In this document: piece by piece, positions 14,256-19,774 of the stretch
How positions within the stretch are numbered: position 1 is the stretch's first letter
Layout of the letters: each line of letters starts with the position of its first letter
DNA from: a virus
Direction: 5' to 3' (one strand)
IMG/VR virus record: IMGVR_UViG_3300007345_000379
Location: 1-20,818 of that record
Length of the DNA stretch: 20,818 bases
Notes under the pieces: generated by a model
What the model saw: only the letters and a program-made list of their open reading frames with translations
Databases searched by the model: none
What the model was told of the DNA's origin: nothing
Program-made: the position numbers and the translations under genes

Positions 14256-14731
14256 CCGAGGGCGAGGTGCTGGACGCCACCCGGAACTGGATTGCGACCA
14301 CCACAGGCATTCTGTGGATCGACAGCTACCAGGGCGGCCCCGAGCCGGCAGAGCCCTACGGCGTCATCAATCTGGCAATGGACGATGCGCTAAACGATCA
14401 TCCTCGCGATGTCGACTATACCGACGCCTCCGGGGTGATCCGCCAAGTGCCAGTGCAGGACTGGTACTGGCGGTTCCAACTCGACGTGTACGGCGGCGCG
14501 GGCAAGACGATCTTGCGCAAGATCAAGACTGCGGCGCAGGTGCAGACCGCGATGGAAGGCCTGCTGCCGCTCCAATTGGCCGAAGTCTCGCGGATCGCTG
14601 ACGCCACCGAGATCCTAAACGCCGAATTCCAGAACCGGGCGAACATGACCGTCGAAGTCCGCGGCGTGGTTCGCGATGGGCTCGTCATCAGTGTGATCGA
14701 AGAGCAGCAGCCGGACTTCGCCCGACTCTAA
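14252..14731 (+). CDS. Phage neck/tail terminator protein, gp12-like
   Basis: This 159-aa protein fits the phage neck terminator (LIC_12616/gp12-like) family. It begins with a short helix and WIATTTGILWIDSYQGGPEP, has EPYGVINLAM near residue 33, a beta-rich centre (YWRFQLDVYGGAG), and the diagnostic-looking ending FQNRANMTVEVRGVVRDG. These proteins cap the tail tube at the head-proximal end and set the joining interface. It is the last of the tightly overlapping neck genes; a 54-nt gap without visible features follows before the sheath gene. Confidence 0.75.
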   Translation: MTEGEVLDATRNWIATTTGILWIDSYQGGPEPAEPYGVINLAMDDALNDHPRDVDYTDASGVIRQVPVQDWYWRFQLDVYGGAGKTILRKIKTAAQVQTAMEGLLPLQLAEVSRIADATEILNAEFQNRANMTVEVRGVVRDGLVISVIEEQQPDFARL

Positions 14732-14785
14732 GCAGTCCCTTTCCCAAGCCAGCCCCTGAGATGGGCCAATTGAAGGAGGTCGCCC

Positions 14786-15955
14786 GTGGCGGTCATTCCC
14801 TACAGCCGCGTTGTCGACGTCTCTGTCACGCGCACGGACAATTTCGTGGCCCGCCGTGGCTTCGGAACGCCGATGTTCCTGCAGTCGGTCGAGGTGACCG
14901 GCGCGGTCGATGAGGACAACAGGACGAAGCTCTACACGACCATGGAAGAGGTCGCGGCCGACTTCGATGCGGCCGATGCCGCCTATGTGGCCGGCCAGAC
15001 CGCGTTCGGCCAGAACCCGCGCCCTGCAGCCTTCAAGGTCGGCTACTACGACGCCACAGCTGTGGCGGCCGGTGCCGATGCCCCGGCCAAGGCCGCGTTG
15101 CTCGCCGACGAACTCGACGCGATCCGTGATGCCGACGCCGAATGGTACTTCCTTCTGGTCGAGGACGATCTACGGGACACCGCCAGCATCACCGATGCCA
15201 TTGCGGCCTGGGCCGAGGCCCATACCGTCATCGCCATCATCGACAGCAACGACGTGTTGATGAAGAGCCCGACGGACACGACCAACATCGCGGCCCGGCT
15301 GAAGGTTTCGGAATACGAGCGCACCGCGATCTTCTACCACGAGGTAGAGGCCGAATACCCGTCGGTCGCTCTGGCGGCTCTGCTGAGTTCCTTCGTGCTG
15401 GATGAGGCGGAGAGCGCCTACACGCCGGCTTTCAAGCAGCTTCGGGGCATCACCCGAACCAACATCACCGGCGGCGAACTGCAGGCGGTTACGGGCTTCG
15501 TCCCCGGCCTCGGCCAGGACAAAAGCGTCGGCCATCTCGCATCGGTCTACGTCGACATCGGCGGGCAGAACCACGTCCAGTTCGGCTCGGTCATGTCGCA
15601 GAACGATTTCGTCGATGAAATCCACTTCGGCGACTGGCTCAAGGCCCGCACCGAGGAGGAACTGTTCAACATCATGCTGAACAACAAGCGCGTGGCCTTC
15701 GATGACCGTGGCATGGCGCTCCTTGGATCTGCGGTCGAGTTGGTCATGAACAGCGCGATCGATGCGGGTGCCATTGCGGCCGACATCGACGATGTGACGG
15801 GGCTGGTTTCGCCTGCCTACGAGATGGTCATCCCGCGCGCCCGATCGGTTCCGGCGTCGCAGCGCAACGCCCGCATCTCGCCGCCCATCCGGGTGTCCTT
15901 CCGCTATGCCGGCGCCGTGCCTTTTGCCCAGGCCGCATACACCGTTCTTTCCTGA
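14786..15955 (+). CDS. DUF3383 tail sheath protein
   Basis: This 389-aa protein matches DUF3383, which corresponds to the contractile tail sheath in several myoviruses. It opens VIPYSRVVDVSVTRTDNFVA and RRGFGTPMFL. It then has the 've..Y..m.eva.df' stretch (LYTTMEEVAADF), a Rossmann-like central region (WYFLLVEDD...AHTVIAIIDSND) and a C-terminal half with GQNHVQFGSVMSQNDFVDEI HFGDW. The end RISPPIRVSFRYAGAVPFAQ is typical of sheath oligomerisation regions. It starts at GTG 14786 behind a strong GAAGGAGGT. Its presence, next to a tube gene, is the main reason to call this phage contractile-tailed. Confidence 0.85.
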   Translation: MAVIPYSRVVDVSVTRTDNFVARRGFGTPMFLQSVEVTGAVDEDNRTKLYTTMEEVAADFDAADAAYVAGQTAFGQNPRPAAFKVGYYDATAVAAGADAPAKAALLADELDAIRDADAEWYFLLVEDDLRDTASITDAIAAWAEAHTVIAIIDSNDVLMKSPTDTTNIAARLKVSEYERTAIFYHEVEAEYPSVALAALLSSFVLDEAESAYTPAFKQLRGITRTNITGGELQAVTGFVPGLGQDKSVGHLASVYVDIGGQNHVQFGSVMSQNDFVDEIHFGDWLKARTEEELFNIMLNNKRVAFDDRGMALLGSAVELVMNSAIDAGAIAADIDDVTGLVSPAYEMVIPRARSVPASQRNARISPPIRVSFRYAGAVPFAQAAYTVLS

Positions 15956-15965
15956 GGGCTGAAAA

Positions 15966-16397
15966 ATGGCTGATATCACCACCTACAGTGCGAAGAACGT
16001 GCAGGTCTCCCTCGATGGTCGCGATGTTCGCGGGCTCTGGGAAGGCGACGACGCGGTCTCGGTCGCACGCAACGCTAGCCGCGGCACGCCGATGGTCGGC
16101 GCCGACGGACGGACGATCTTCTCTACCTCTGCGGACGAGAGCGCGATCATCACGCTCAAGCTGCAGCACACCTCCGCAGCGCACTCCTACCTGCGGGCGG
16201 TCGAGCGTTCGATGACGGCAGGATCGGTCCGCAAGTTCCCGGTCTCCGTCCGCGACACCGAAAGCAACGAAGGCGGCTCGGCGGCCGAGTGCATCATCAT
16301 GGAAGCGCCGACGATGTCCTCGGGCGTCAATGCCACTGAGCGAGAATGGCAGATTTTCGCTGGTCGCTGGCAGTGGAACGAGGTCCGGTTCGAATAG
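15966..16397 (+). CDS. DUF3277 tail tube protein
   Basis: This 143-aa protein follows the sheath by 10 nt and fits the DUF3277 phage structural (tail tube) family. It is all-beta in appearance, beginning ADITTYSAKNVQVSLDGRDV and RGLWEGDDAVSV, with the mid-segment VGADGRTIFSTSADESAIIT and the ending REWQIFAGRWQWNEVRFE. Tube subunits stack as hexameric rings inside the sheath and guide DNA. The next gene expected in such an operon, the tail assembly chaperone, is displaced about 3.4 kb downstream by the accessory island that begins 3 nt after this stop. Confidence 0.83.
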   Translation: MADITTYSAKNVQVSLDGRDVRGLWEGDDAVSVARNASRGTPMVGADGRTIFSTSADESAIITLKLQHTSAAHSYLRAVERSMTAGSVRKFPVSVRDTESNEGGSAAECIIMEAPTMSSGVNATEREWQIFAGRWQWNEVRFE

Positions 16398-16400
16398 TGC

Positions 16401-16598
16401 TCAACTGTTCTTGAGATAGCCAAGGCTGATCAGGGCATCCCGCAAAAGGCGCCGGATCGCTTCGGATCGATTGGGCTTGTCACCTTGATCGGCGGTGAAC
16501 GCATCGACAGCCGTTAAGGTCTCATCGTCAAACGCGATGAGCTTCTTATGCGGCACGGTCTCTGGTCGCCCGCGAGGGCGAGGGGGTGAATTTCGCAT
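16401..16598 (-). CDS. Ribbon-helix-helix (CopG/Arc-type) transcriptional regulator, 65 aa
   Basis: The product has a basic N-terminal arm (PPRPRGRP), a beta-ribbon candidate KLIAFDDET, then helix LTAVDAFTADQG and the helix NRSEAIRRLLRDAL. The 'RSEAIRRLL' helix is the hallmark of dimeric RHH repressors, which insert the ribbon into the major groove. The ATG at 16598 lies inside the left arm of a near-perfect inverted repeat. An AGGAGG on the minus strand (16613-16618) lies 14 nt from this ATG, an unusually long spacer. RHH proteins usually repress their own promoter, and here the operator also overlaps a strong rightward promoter. It likely silences the island. Confidence 0.8.
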   Translation of the reverse strand: MRNSPPRPRGRPETVPHKKLIAFDDETLTAVDAFTADQGDKPNRSEAIRRLLRDALISLGYLKNS

Positions 16599-16632
16599 AT
16601 GGGTAATTGACGCCTCCTGAAATTACCTATAT
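16597..16632. promoter_or_regulatory. Inverted-repeat operator candidate for the RHH regulator
   Basis: The arms are ATATGGGTAATT (16597-16608) and AATTACCTATAT (16621-16632). They match as reverse complements at 11 of 12 positions around a 12-bp centre, so the half-sites are about two helical turns apart. This suits a pair of RHH dimers. The repeat covers the RHH start codon and overlaps both hexamers of the rightward promoter. Regulation is inferred from this geometry. Confidence 0.65.
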
Positions 16633-16635
16633 ATA
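16607..16635 (+). promoter_or_regulatory. Strong sigma70-type promoter for the accessory operon
   Basis: The -35 TTGACG (16607-16612) and -10 TATATA (16630-16635) each match consensus at 5 of 6 positions and are separated by exactly 17 bp. An A-rich stretch follows. Transcription would start near 16642, about 70 nt before the first island gene. It is the best promoter I see in the window and stands out against the GC-rich surroundings. Confidence 0.7.
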
Positions 16636-16709
16636 AAAATCAGGCCGATGGGAAGCAGCAACTTCCACACCGGCCCTGACCGAAACGACGATCTCAGGAG
16701 GATCATCGA

Positions 16710-16871
16710 ATGGCTACCCGCACCATACAGCTTTCCCGCATTGCCCGCGACCCGTTCGTGGCAAGCGCCTTTGCCCGCATTGAAGGCGATGCGTCGTCCG
16801 CCCTGGTTATCGCCGACAAGCCCAAGCCGGTTCTGTCCGGTGGCGCCGTTCGCGTGCTGGAGGCAGCGTGA
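16710..16871 (+). CDS. Hypothetical island protein, 53 aa
   Basis: This is the first gene of the accessory operon. The ATG at 16710 has an excellent CAGGAGGATC Shine-Dalgarno. The peptide starts ATRTIQLSRIARDPFVASAF and has a hydrophobic C-terminal half (ALVIADKPKPVLSGGAVRVL). No family is recognised and there is no clear membrane span. The stop overlaps the next ATG (TGATG at 16869-16873), so it is coupled to the 136-aa gene. The frame that gives a longer ORF over this region, starting near 16648, lacks such a ribosome site and has unlikely composition. Confidence 0.6.
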   Translation: MATRTIQLSRIARDPFVASAFARIEGDASSALVIADKPKPVLSGGAVRVLEAA

Positions 16872-17281
16872 TGGCGGACATGGAGAGGAAGGCCCGACTG
16901 GCGCAGTCGTTTCCGACCGAGGCGATGCGCCTCCCGCACATGGCGGGGATTGAGTTGGAGGTCGTGATCGCGGCTCTGTCCGCCGGGATCGACGGTCTCT
17001 GCGGCGTCTACAATCAGCCGAGGTGCGACGCCAATAGCGTCGGCGGAAAGTGGATAGCCAAGGAAATGGACCGGCTCGGCGGGCTGCGCGAGATGTTCAT
17101 CCTCGAAATGAAGCACCGCGAGCCGACCGGCAATCCAGACGAGGACGAGGAGGCCATCCGCATTGTCTCGTCCTACGAGATGCTGGATTGCGGCTCCGAC
17201 ATCGCCGAGGTCATGGAGTGGATGATCGGGCGGAAGCGGAAGGCCGACGAGGCCGCCAGAAACACGAGACGCGCCGCTTAA
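16871..17281 (+). CDS. Hypothetical island protein, 136 aa
   Basis: I do not recognise a family. Translation probably starts at ATG 16871, overlapping the previous stop, with GTG 16868 as an alternative. The protein begins with a short basic helix, then PHMAGIELEVVIAALSAGID and GLCGVYNQPRCDANSVGGKW, with two cysteines 12 residues apart. Residues 80-105 are acidic (TGNPDEDEEAIRI), and a helix rich in Lys/Arg ends the chain. It is soluble, with no signal peptide. Its place between the 53-aa gene and the RAMP-like gene suggests membership of the same functional unit. Confidence 0.65.
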   Translation: MADMERKARLAQSFPTEAMRLPHMAGIELEVVIAALSAGIDGLCGVYNQPRCDANSVGGKWIAKEMDRLGGLREMFILEMKHREPTGNPDEDEEAIRIVSSYEMLDCGSDIAEVMEWMIGRKRKADEAARNTRRAA

Positions 17282-17325
17282 CACCAAAATCAAGATTTGA
17301 ATTCCCCGCCGCCATGGGGATGAGA

Positions 17326-17369
17326 CGCGAACACCAGCTTCATTGGCCCCGGTGTTCGCGAAAGCGAAC
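17326..17369 (+). promoter_or_regulatory. Leader with mutually exclusive hairpins before the RAMP-like gene
   Basis: In the 139-nt gap between the 136-aa and 251-aa genes, CGCGAACACC (17326-17335) pairs perfectly over 10 bp with GGTGTTCGCG (17351-17360). The second arm can instead fold as GTTCGC-GAAA-GCGAAC (17354-17369), a 6-bp stem closed by a GNRA tetraloop. The two structures share bases and exclude each other, as in attenuators and translational switches. No T-run follows either stem. A regulatory role is inferred from the structure alone. Confidence 0.5.
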
Positions 17370-17420
17370 CCCTGTGCGTTTCCGGGCTTGGCGGGCCGGG
17401 CGCCAATGGAGATAAATCAA

Positions 17421-18176
17421 ATGGCAACCGCCAAAAAAGAAACCGCAGACATCACCATCCAGCCTTTGCGGCGTGGGTCAGTTAAGCTCAGGATCGTTGG
17501 TACACAGCCGATGTTCCAGAACCGAATGAGCGCCAAGGTCAAGCAGGGTCTGCTCGTCGGGACGAAGAAAAAGACCCGTGCCGAGCGCGTCGAGATCAAG
17601 CACCATCCGCTCCAAGAGTTTCGGGATAGCGCCGAGATCATGGATGATGGTCCGACCGCTCTCGGGCTCCAGGTCGTCGCTGTAAAAGCGGCCATGGCAA
17701 CGGCGGCGCTGGAAACGCCGGGGATGACAAAGACCTCGGCGCAACGCCTTCTTTTCCTGCCCGGCGACAGGGTCGCGCTCTACGGGACGCCTCACTTGCG
17801 GATGGACGTGGTTCGCTCCGCCGACATGGCGCGGACCCCGGACGTACGGTCTCGCTGCTTCCTTCCGAAGTGGGGTGCCGAACTGAACGTCCAGTTCATC
17901 ATGCCGCAGCTTTCCATGACCTCGGTTGTGACGCTGCTCTGTAATGCAGGAGTGCTGGTCGGCGTCGGCGACTTTCGACAGGAAAAGGGCAAGGGCGGCT
18001 ACGGGCTGTTTCGCGTCATTGGCGAAGGCGAGGACGATGACGAGTGGAATGAGCTTGTCGAGTACCACGCTCGCGATGCGCAGGAAGCCGCTCTCGCTGA
18101 TCCCGATTTTGCCGGGAGCGACACCGCAGAGTTGATGGAGTTCTACGCTGCCGAGACGAAGCGGAGGGCTGCATAA
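17421..18176 (+). CDS. RAMP/Cas7-like protein of unknown function, 251 aa
   Basis: The start at ATG 17421 follows TGGAGAT with good spacing; ATG 17406 would add five residues. The arrangement is a strand VKLRIVGTQPMFQNRM (about 21-36), a basic segment GTKKKTRAERVEIKHHP (47-63), a helical centre with AVKAAMATAALETPG (87-101), the segment MARTPDVRSRCFLPKW (136-151) followed by strand GAELNVQFI, and NAGVLVGVGDFRQEK plus GKGGYGLFRV (175-199). The G-x-P opening, the 'R.r.flp.W....' strand and the 'aG..vGvGdfR...g.yG.f.v' loop recall RAMP (Cas7-like) RNA-binding folds and a class of unannotated phage proteins. The acidic tail (200-251) is extra. No CRISPR genes are near. RNA binding is a hypothesis. 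Confidence 0.7.
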   Translation: MATAKKETADITIQPLRRGSVKLRIVGTQPMFQNRMSAKVKQGLLVGTKKKTRAERVEIKHHPLQEFRDSAEIMDDGPTALGLQVVAVKAAMATAALETPGMTKTSAQRLLFLPGDRVALYGTPHLRMDVVRSADMARTPDVRSRCFLPKWGAELNVQFIMPQLSMTSVVTLLCNAGVLVGVGDFRQEKGKGGYGLFRVIGEGEDDDEWNELVEYHARDAQEAALADPDFAGSDTAELMEFYAAETKRRAA

Positions 18177-18682
18177 TGGCGAACTTCACCAAAGAGCGGC
18201 GGCAAGAAATTATTCAGGAGTTCGCCGTCCGCCACAACGGTAACTACAACCCTCGGATATTCCTTGAGGAAGTCGAGCGGGTCGGGCCTTTGCACCCTGC
18301 GCACGGGTGGTTCGAGTGGGACGCCGACAAGGCCGCATTCGAGCATAAGCTTTGGCAGGCTCGTGAGTTTGCCAAAGGGCTTCGGGTCACGTTCCAGGTC
18401 GAAGAAGTGGGGCAGACGAAGCCGGTTCGGATTCGTCAAACGGAAACGCCACTCGTGATCTCGCCGATTGCCACCCGCCGCGACGGTGGCGGATACAAAC
18501 TGTTCGATGCCAATGACCCGAGCCATATGGCCGAGCATTGTCGGCAGGCGGCACAGGCCATGGAAACATGGCTTCGGCGATACGGTTCGGCGGTGGAATT
18601 TGCCGGCGGGTCGATGAGAAACTTGGAGAGGCTCAAGACGCTTCTCGAACAGGCAGCGAAACAGCACGATATTGCTGCTTGA
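18176..18682 (+). CDS. Hypothetical partner protein of the RAMP-like gene, 168 aa
   Basis: The ATG at 18176 overlaps the stop of the RAMP-like gene (TAATG), so the two are translated together. Residues 1-70 include HNGNYNPRIFLEEVERVG, HPAHGWFEWD (40-49) and AAFEHKLWQAREFAKGLRV. A strand pair (TFQVEEVGQTKPVRIRQ) and PLVISPIATRRDGGGYKLFD follow, then DPSHMAEHCRQAAQAMETWL and a helical C-terminus. I recall proteins of this pattern in other alphaproteobacterial phages, always uncharacterised. The gene ends where the GG-pentamer array begins. A joint function with the 251-aa protein is inferred from tight coupling. Confidence 0.7.
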   Translation: MANFTKERRQEIIQEFAVRHNGNYNPRIFLEEVERVGPLHPAHGWFEWDADKAAFEHKLWQAREFAKGLRVTFQVEEVGQTKPVRIRQTETPLVISPIATRRDGGGYKLFDANDPSHMAEHCRQAAQAMETWLRRYGSAVEFAGGSMRNLERLKTLLEQAAKQHDIAA

Positions 18683-18725
18683 GAATGGCGCGGAGCTGAT
18701 CGCCCGATCGGCTGGCGAGGATCAC

Positions 18726-18869
18726 GGCAGGGCAGGCTAGGCGGGGGATGGTGAGTCCCGGTACGTCGAGGCGGGTCTCGGTCTGGTAACGCAGGCTAGG
18801 CACGGCGGGGCGCGGTTTGGCAACGCTTGGTATGGCAGGCTAGGCGGGGTTCGGCATGGCGCGCAGAGG
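18726..18869 (+). repeat. Degenerate pentanucleotide array, consensus GGYNN
   Basis: GG dinucleotides recur every 5 nt through this non-coding stretch. From 18730 to 18868 I count about 28 steps. GG sits in phase at 23 of them, and four of the other five keep the first G. Register slips by one base occur at 18790-18794 and 18834-18838. The base after GG is nearly always C or T, and the last two vary freely (TA, GG, AC, TT, AA, AT, GC...). The unit GCAGGCTAGGC appears three times, at 18732-18742 (within a longer match), 18791-18801 and 18835-18845. The array lies downstream of the 168-aa stop and upstream of a terminator, so it would be transcribed as a 3' untranslated RNA. It also fits the (GGN3)n pattern able to form two-tier G-quadruplexes. 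Confidence 0.75.
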
Positions 18870-18900
18870 CGTGTCGCGTCGCGGCCGGTTTGAAGTAAAA

Positions 18901-18930
18901 AGATCGGGCCGTCCTTCGGGGCGGCCTTTT
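18901..18930. terminator. Bidirectional intrinsic terminator
   Basis: An 8-bp stem (one G-U pair) joins 18907-18914 to 18919-18926 around a TTCG loop and is followed by TTTT at 18927-18930. On the other side the run of A at 18897-18901 gives a T5 tract for leftward transcripts. It therefore ends both the rightward island operon and the leftward 124-aa gene that stops at 18930. Confidence 0.85.
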
Positions 18931-19304
18931 CATTGGACCGGATTGTCGCCCCGTCCTTCGGCCTTCGTTTTGATCATGTCGAAGACTTCGCGGCAGACGC
19001 CGGCCCATTGTCCGTCCTCAAGCGTAAACCGGAGTGCGACGTCAGATGACAGATACACGTCGAGCAAAAACTCGCCTTCATGCGTGGTCCCTGTCCGAAC
19101 AGTCGGAGACTGAAGATCGCCAAGGATCATCGTGTCCTCCCGTCCGGTCGGCTCGCATAACGGCAACATACCCAGCAGGTTTCCAATCAGACGCGCTGCA
19201 GTCTCTGCGGAGAGGGGGATGCCCACTTTGTGGCCCTCGTCATCCTCCACCTCAATCCTGAGTAAGCCGTCCCTTGAGTTAAACGTCGTCCTTACGTCGG
19301 GCAT
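18930..19304 (-). CDS. Hypothetical island protein, 124 aa, leftward
   Basis: I do not recognise this soluble acidic protein. It begins PDVRTTFNSRDGLLRIEVED, with a helix LSAETAARLIGNLLGML (about 31-47), then beta-like segments (GEFLLDVYLSSDVALRFTLE) and a helix GVCREVFDMIKT near the end. The alternation resembles many small phage beta-sheet proteins in which a 'l..e.A..l...L' helix sits beside strands. On the minus strand GGGAG lies before the ATG at 19304. It converges with the operon ending at the shared terminator and is downstream of the secreted-protein gene on the same strand. Confidence 0.6.
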   Translation of the reverse strand: MPDVRTTFNSRDGLLRIEVEDDEGHKVGIPLSAETAARLIGNLLGMLPLCEPTGREDTMILGDLQSPTVRTGTTHEGEFLLDVYLSSDVALRFTLEDGQWAGVCREVFDMIKTKAEGRGDNPVQ

Positions 19305-19362
19305 CTCTCGGCTCCCATTTCAGTCGCCGAACGCTATCCCATCAACCTTGAGCAGAACCGAC

Positions 19363-19384
19363 GCCTGCCTCGCGCGGGCTTTTT
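19363..19384 (+). terminator. Rightward terminator-like hairpin between two leftward genes
   Basis: GCCTGC (19363-19368) pairs with GCGGGC (19374-19379; one T-G pair) around a CTCGC loop, followed by TTTTT at 19380-19384. The T-run is on the plus strand, so it would stop rightward transcripts, although both adjacent genes point left. It may protect downstream tail genes from, or limit, read-through out of the island. The short 6-bp stem lowers confidence. Confidence 0.5.
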
Positions 19385-19386
19385 CA

Positions 19387-19761
19387 TTAAAGCGGCGTTG
19401 CGCCCTCAAATCCCATGACGACACACCGGGCAGACGTAGGGTTGACCAGGGGGCTTTCTGTTTCCTTCACCAGCCTCGCGCTTCGGACCTCGCCTGCGCT
19501 CAGCTGAGATACCGATCCCGTCACGTCCCAAGTCATACCCTCGGCGTTCTCTGCCTCGCAGTGGATGTCGACCGACCGAGTGTGTGTCGAGCCGTTCCGA
19601 AGCTCAACCGTGATGACTGTGTAGGGCACGCCGGCTGTCACGACCTCTTCCATCGTCGCTTTCCCGATCTCGAAGGGCAAGGCGTTGGAAAACTCCACTG
19701 ATTGCGCCATCGCAGGTGCTGTTCCCAACAATGATGCTGCAACGATAGCGGCTCTGAGCAA
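19387..19761 (-). CDS. Secreted (Sec signal peptide) island protein, 124 aa
   Basis: The product begins LRAAIVAASLLGTAPAMA, a clear Sec signal peptide with one Arg, a hydrophobic core and an AMA cleavage site near residue 19. The mature part would be about 105 aa in the periplasm. It looks beta-rich (YTVITVELRNGSTHTRSVDI; WDVTGSVSQLSAG) with two cysteines (IHCEAE, SARCVV) that could form a disulfide. Translation must start at TTG 19761: a stop lies two codons upstream and GGGAG sits 8-9 nt before. Its start is 13 nt from the divergent tail chaperone start. No family is recognised; a lysogenic conversion or superinfection role is possible. Confidence 0.6.
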   Translation of the reverse strand: MLRAAIVAASLLGTAPAMAQSVEFSNALPFEIGKATMEEVVTAGVPYTVITVELRNGSTHTRSVDIHCEAENAEGMTWDVTGSVSQLSAGEVRSARLVKETESPLVNPTSARCVVMGFEGATPL

Positions 19762-19774
19762 GGTTCATTCTCCC

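Noticed and set aside
15170-15982. 270-aa minus-strand frame opposite the sheath gene
   Set aside because: It mirrors the DUF3383 gene and has no family resemblance or separate start signals.
16648-16953. 101-aa rightward frame at the start of the island
   Set aside because: It is out of frame with the 53-aa gene, which has a strong Shine-Dalgarno and a coupled stop-start. Its Pro/Arg/Trp-rich composition looks like a shadow.
18726-18869. Possible CRISPR array
   Set aside because: No 25-40 nt repeats with regular spacers are present. The order is a 5-nt period with irregular longer copies, and no cas adaptation or nuclease gene is nearby.
18683-18930. Possible diversity-generating retroelement template
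   Set aside because: No reverse transcriptase and no matching variable repeat were found in the window.
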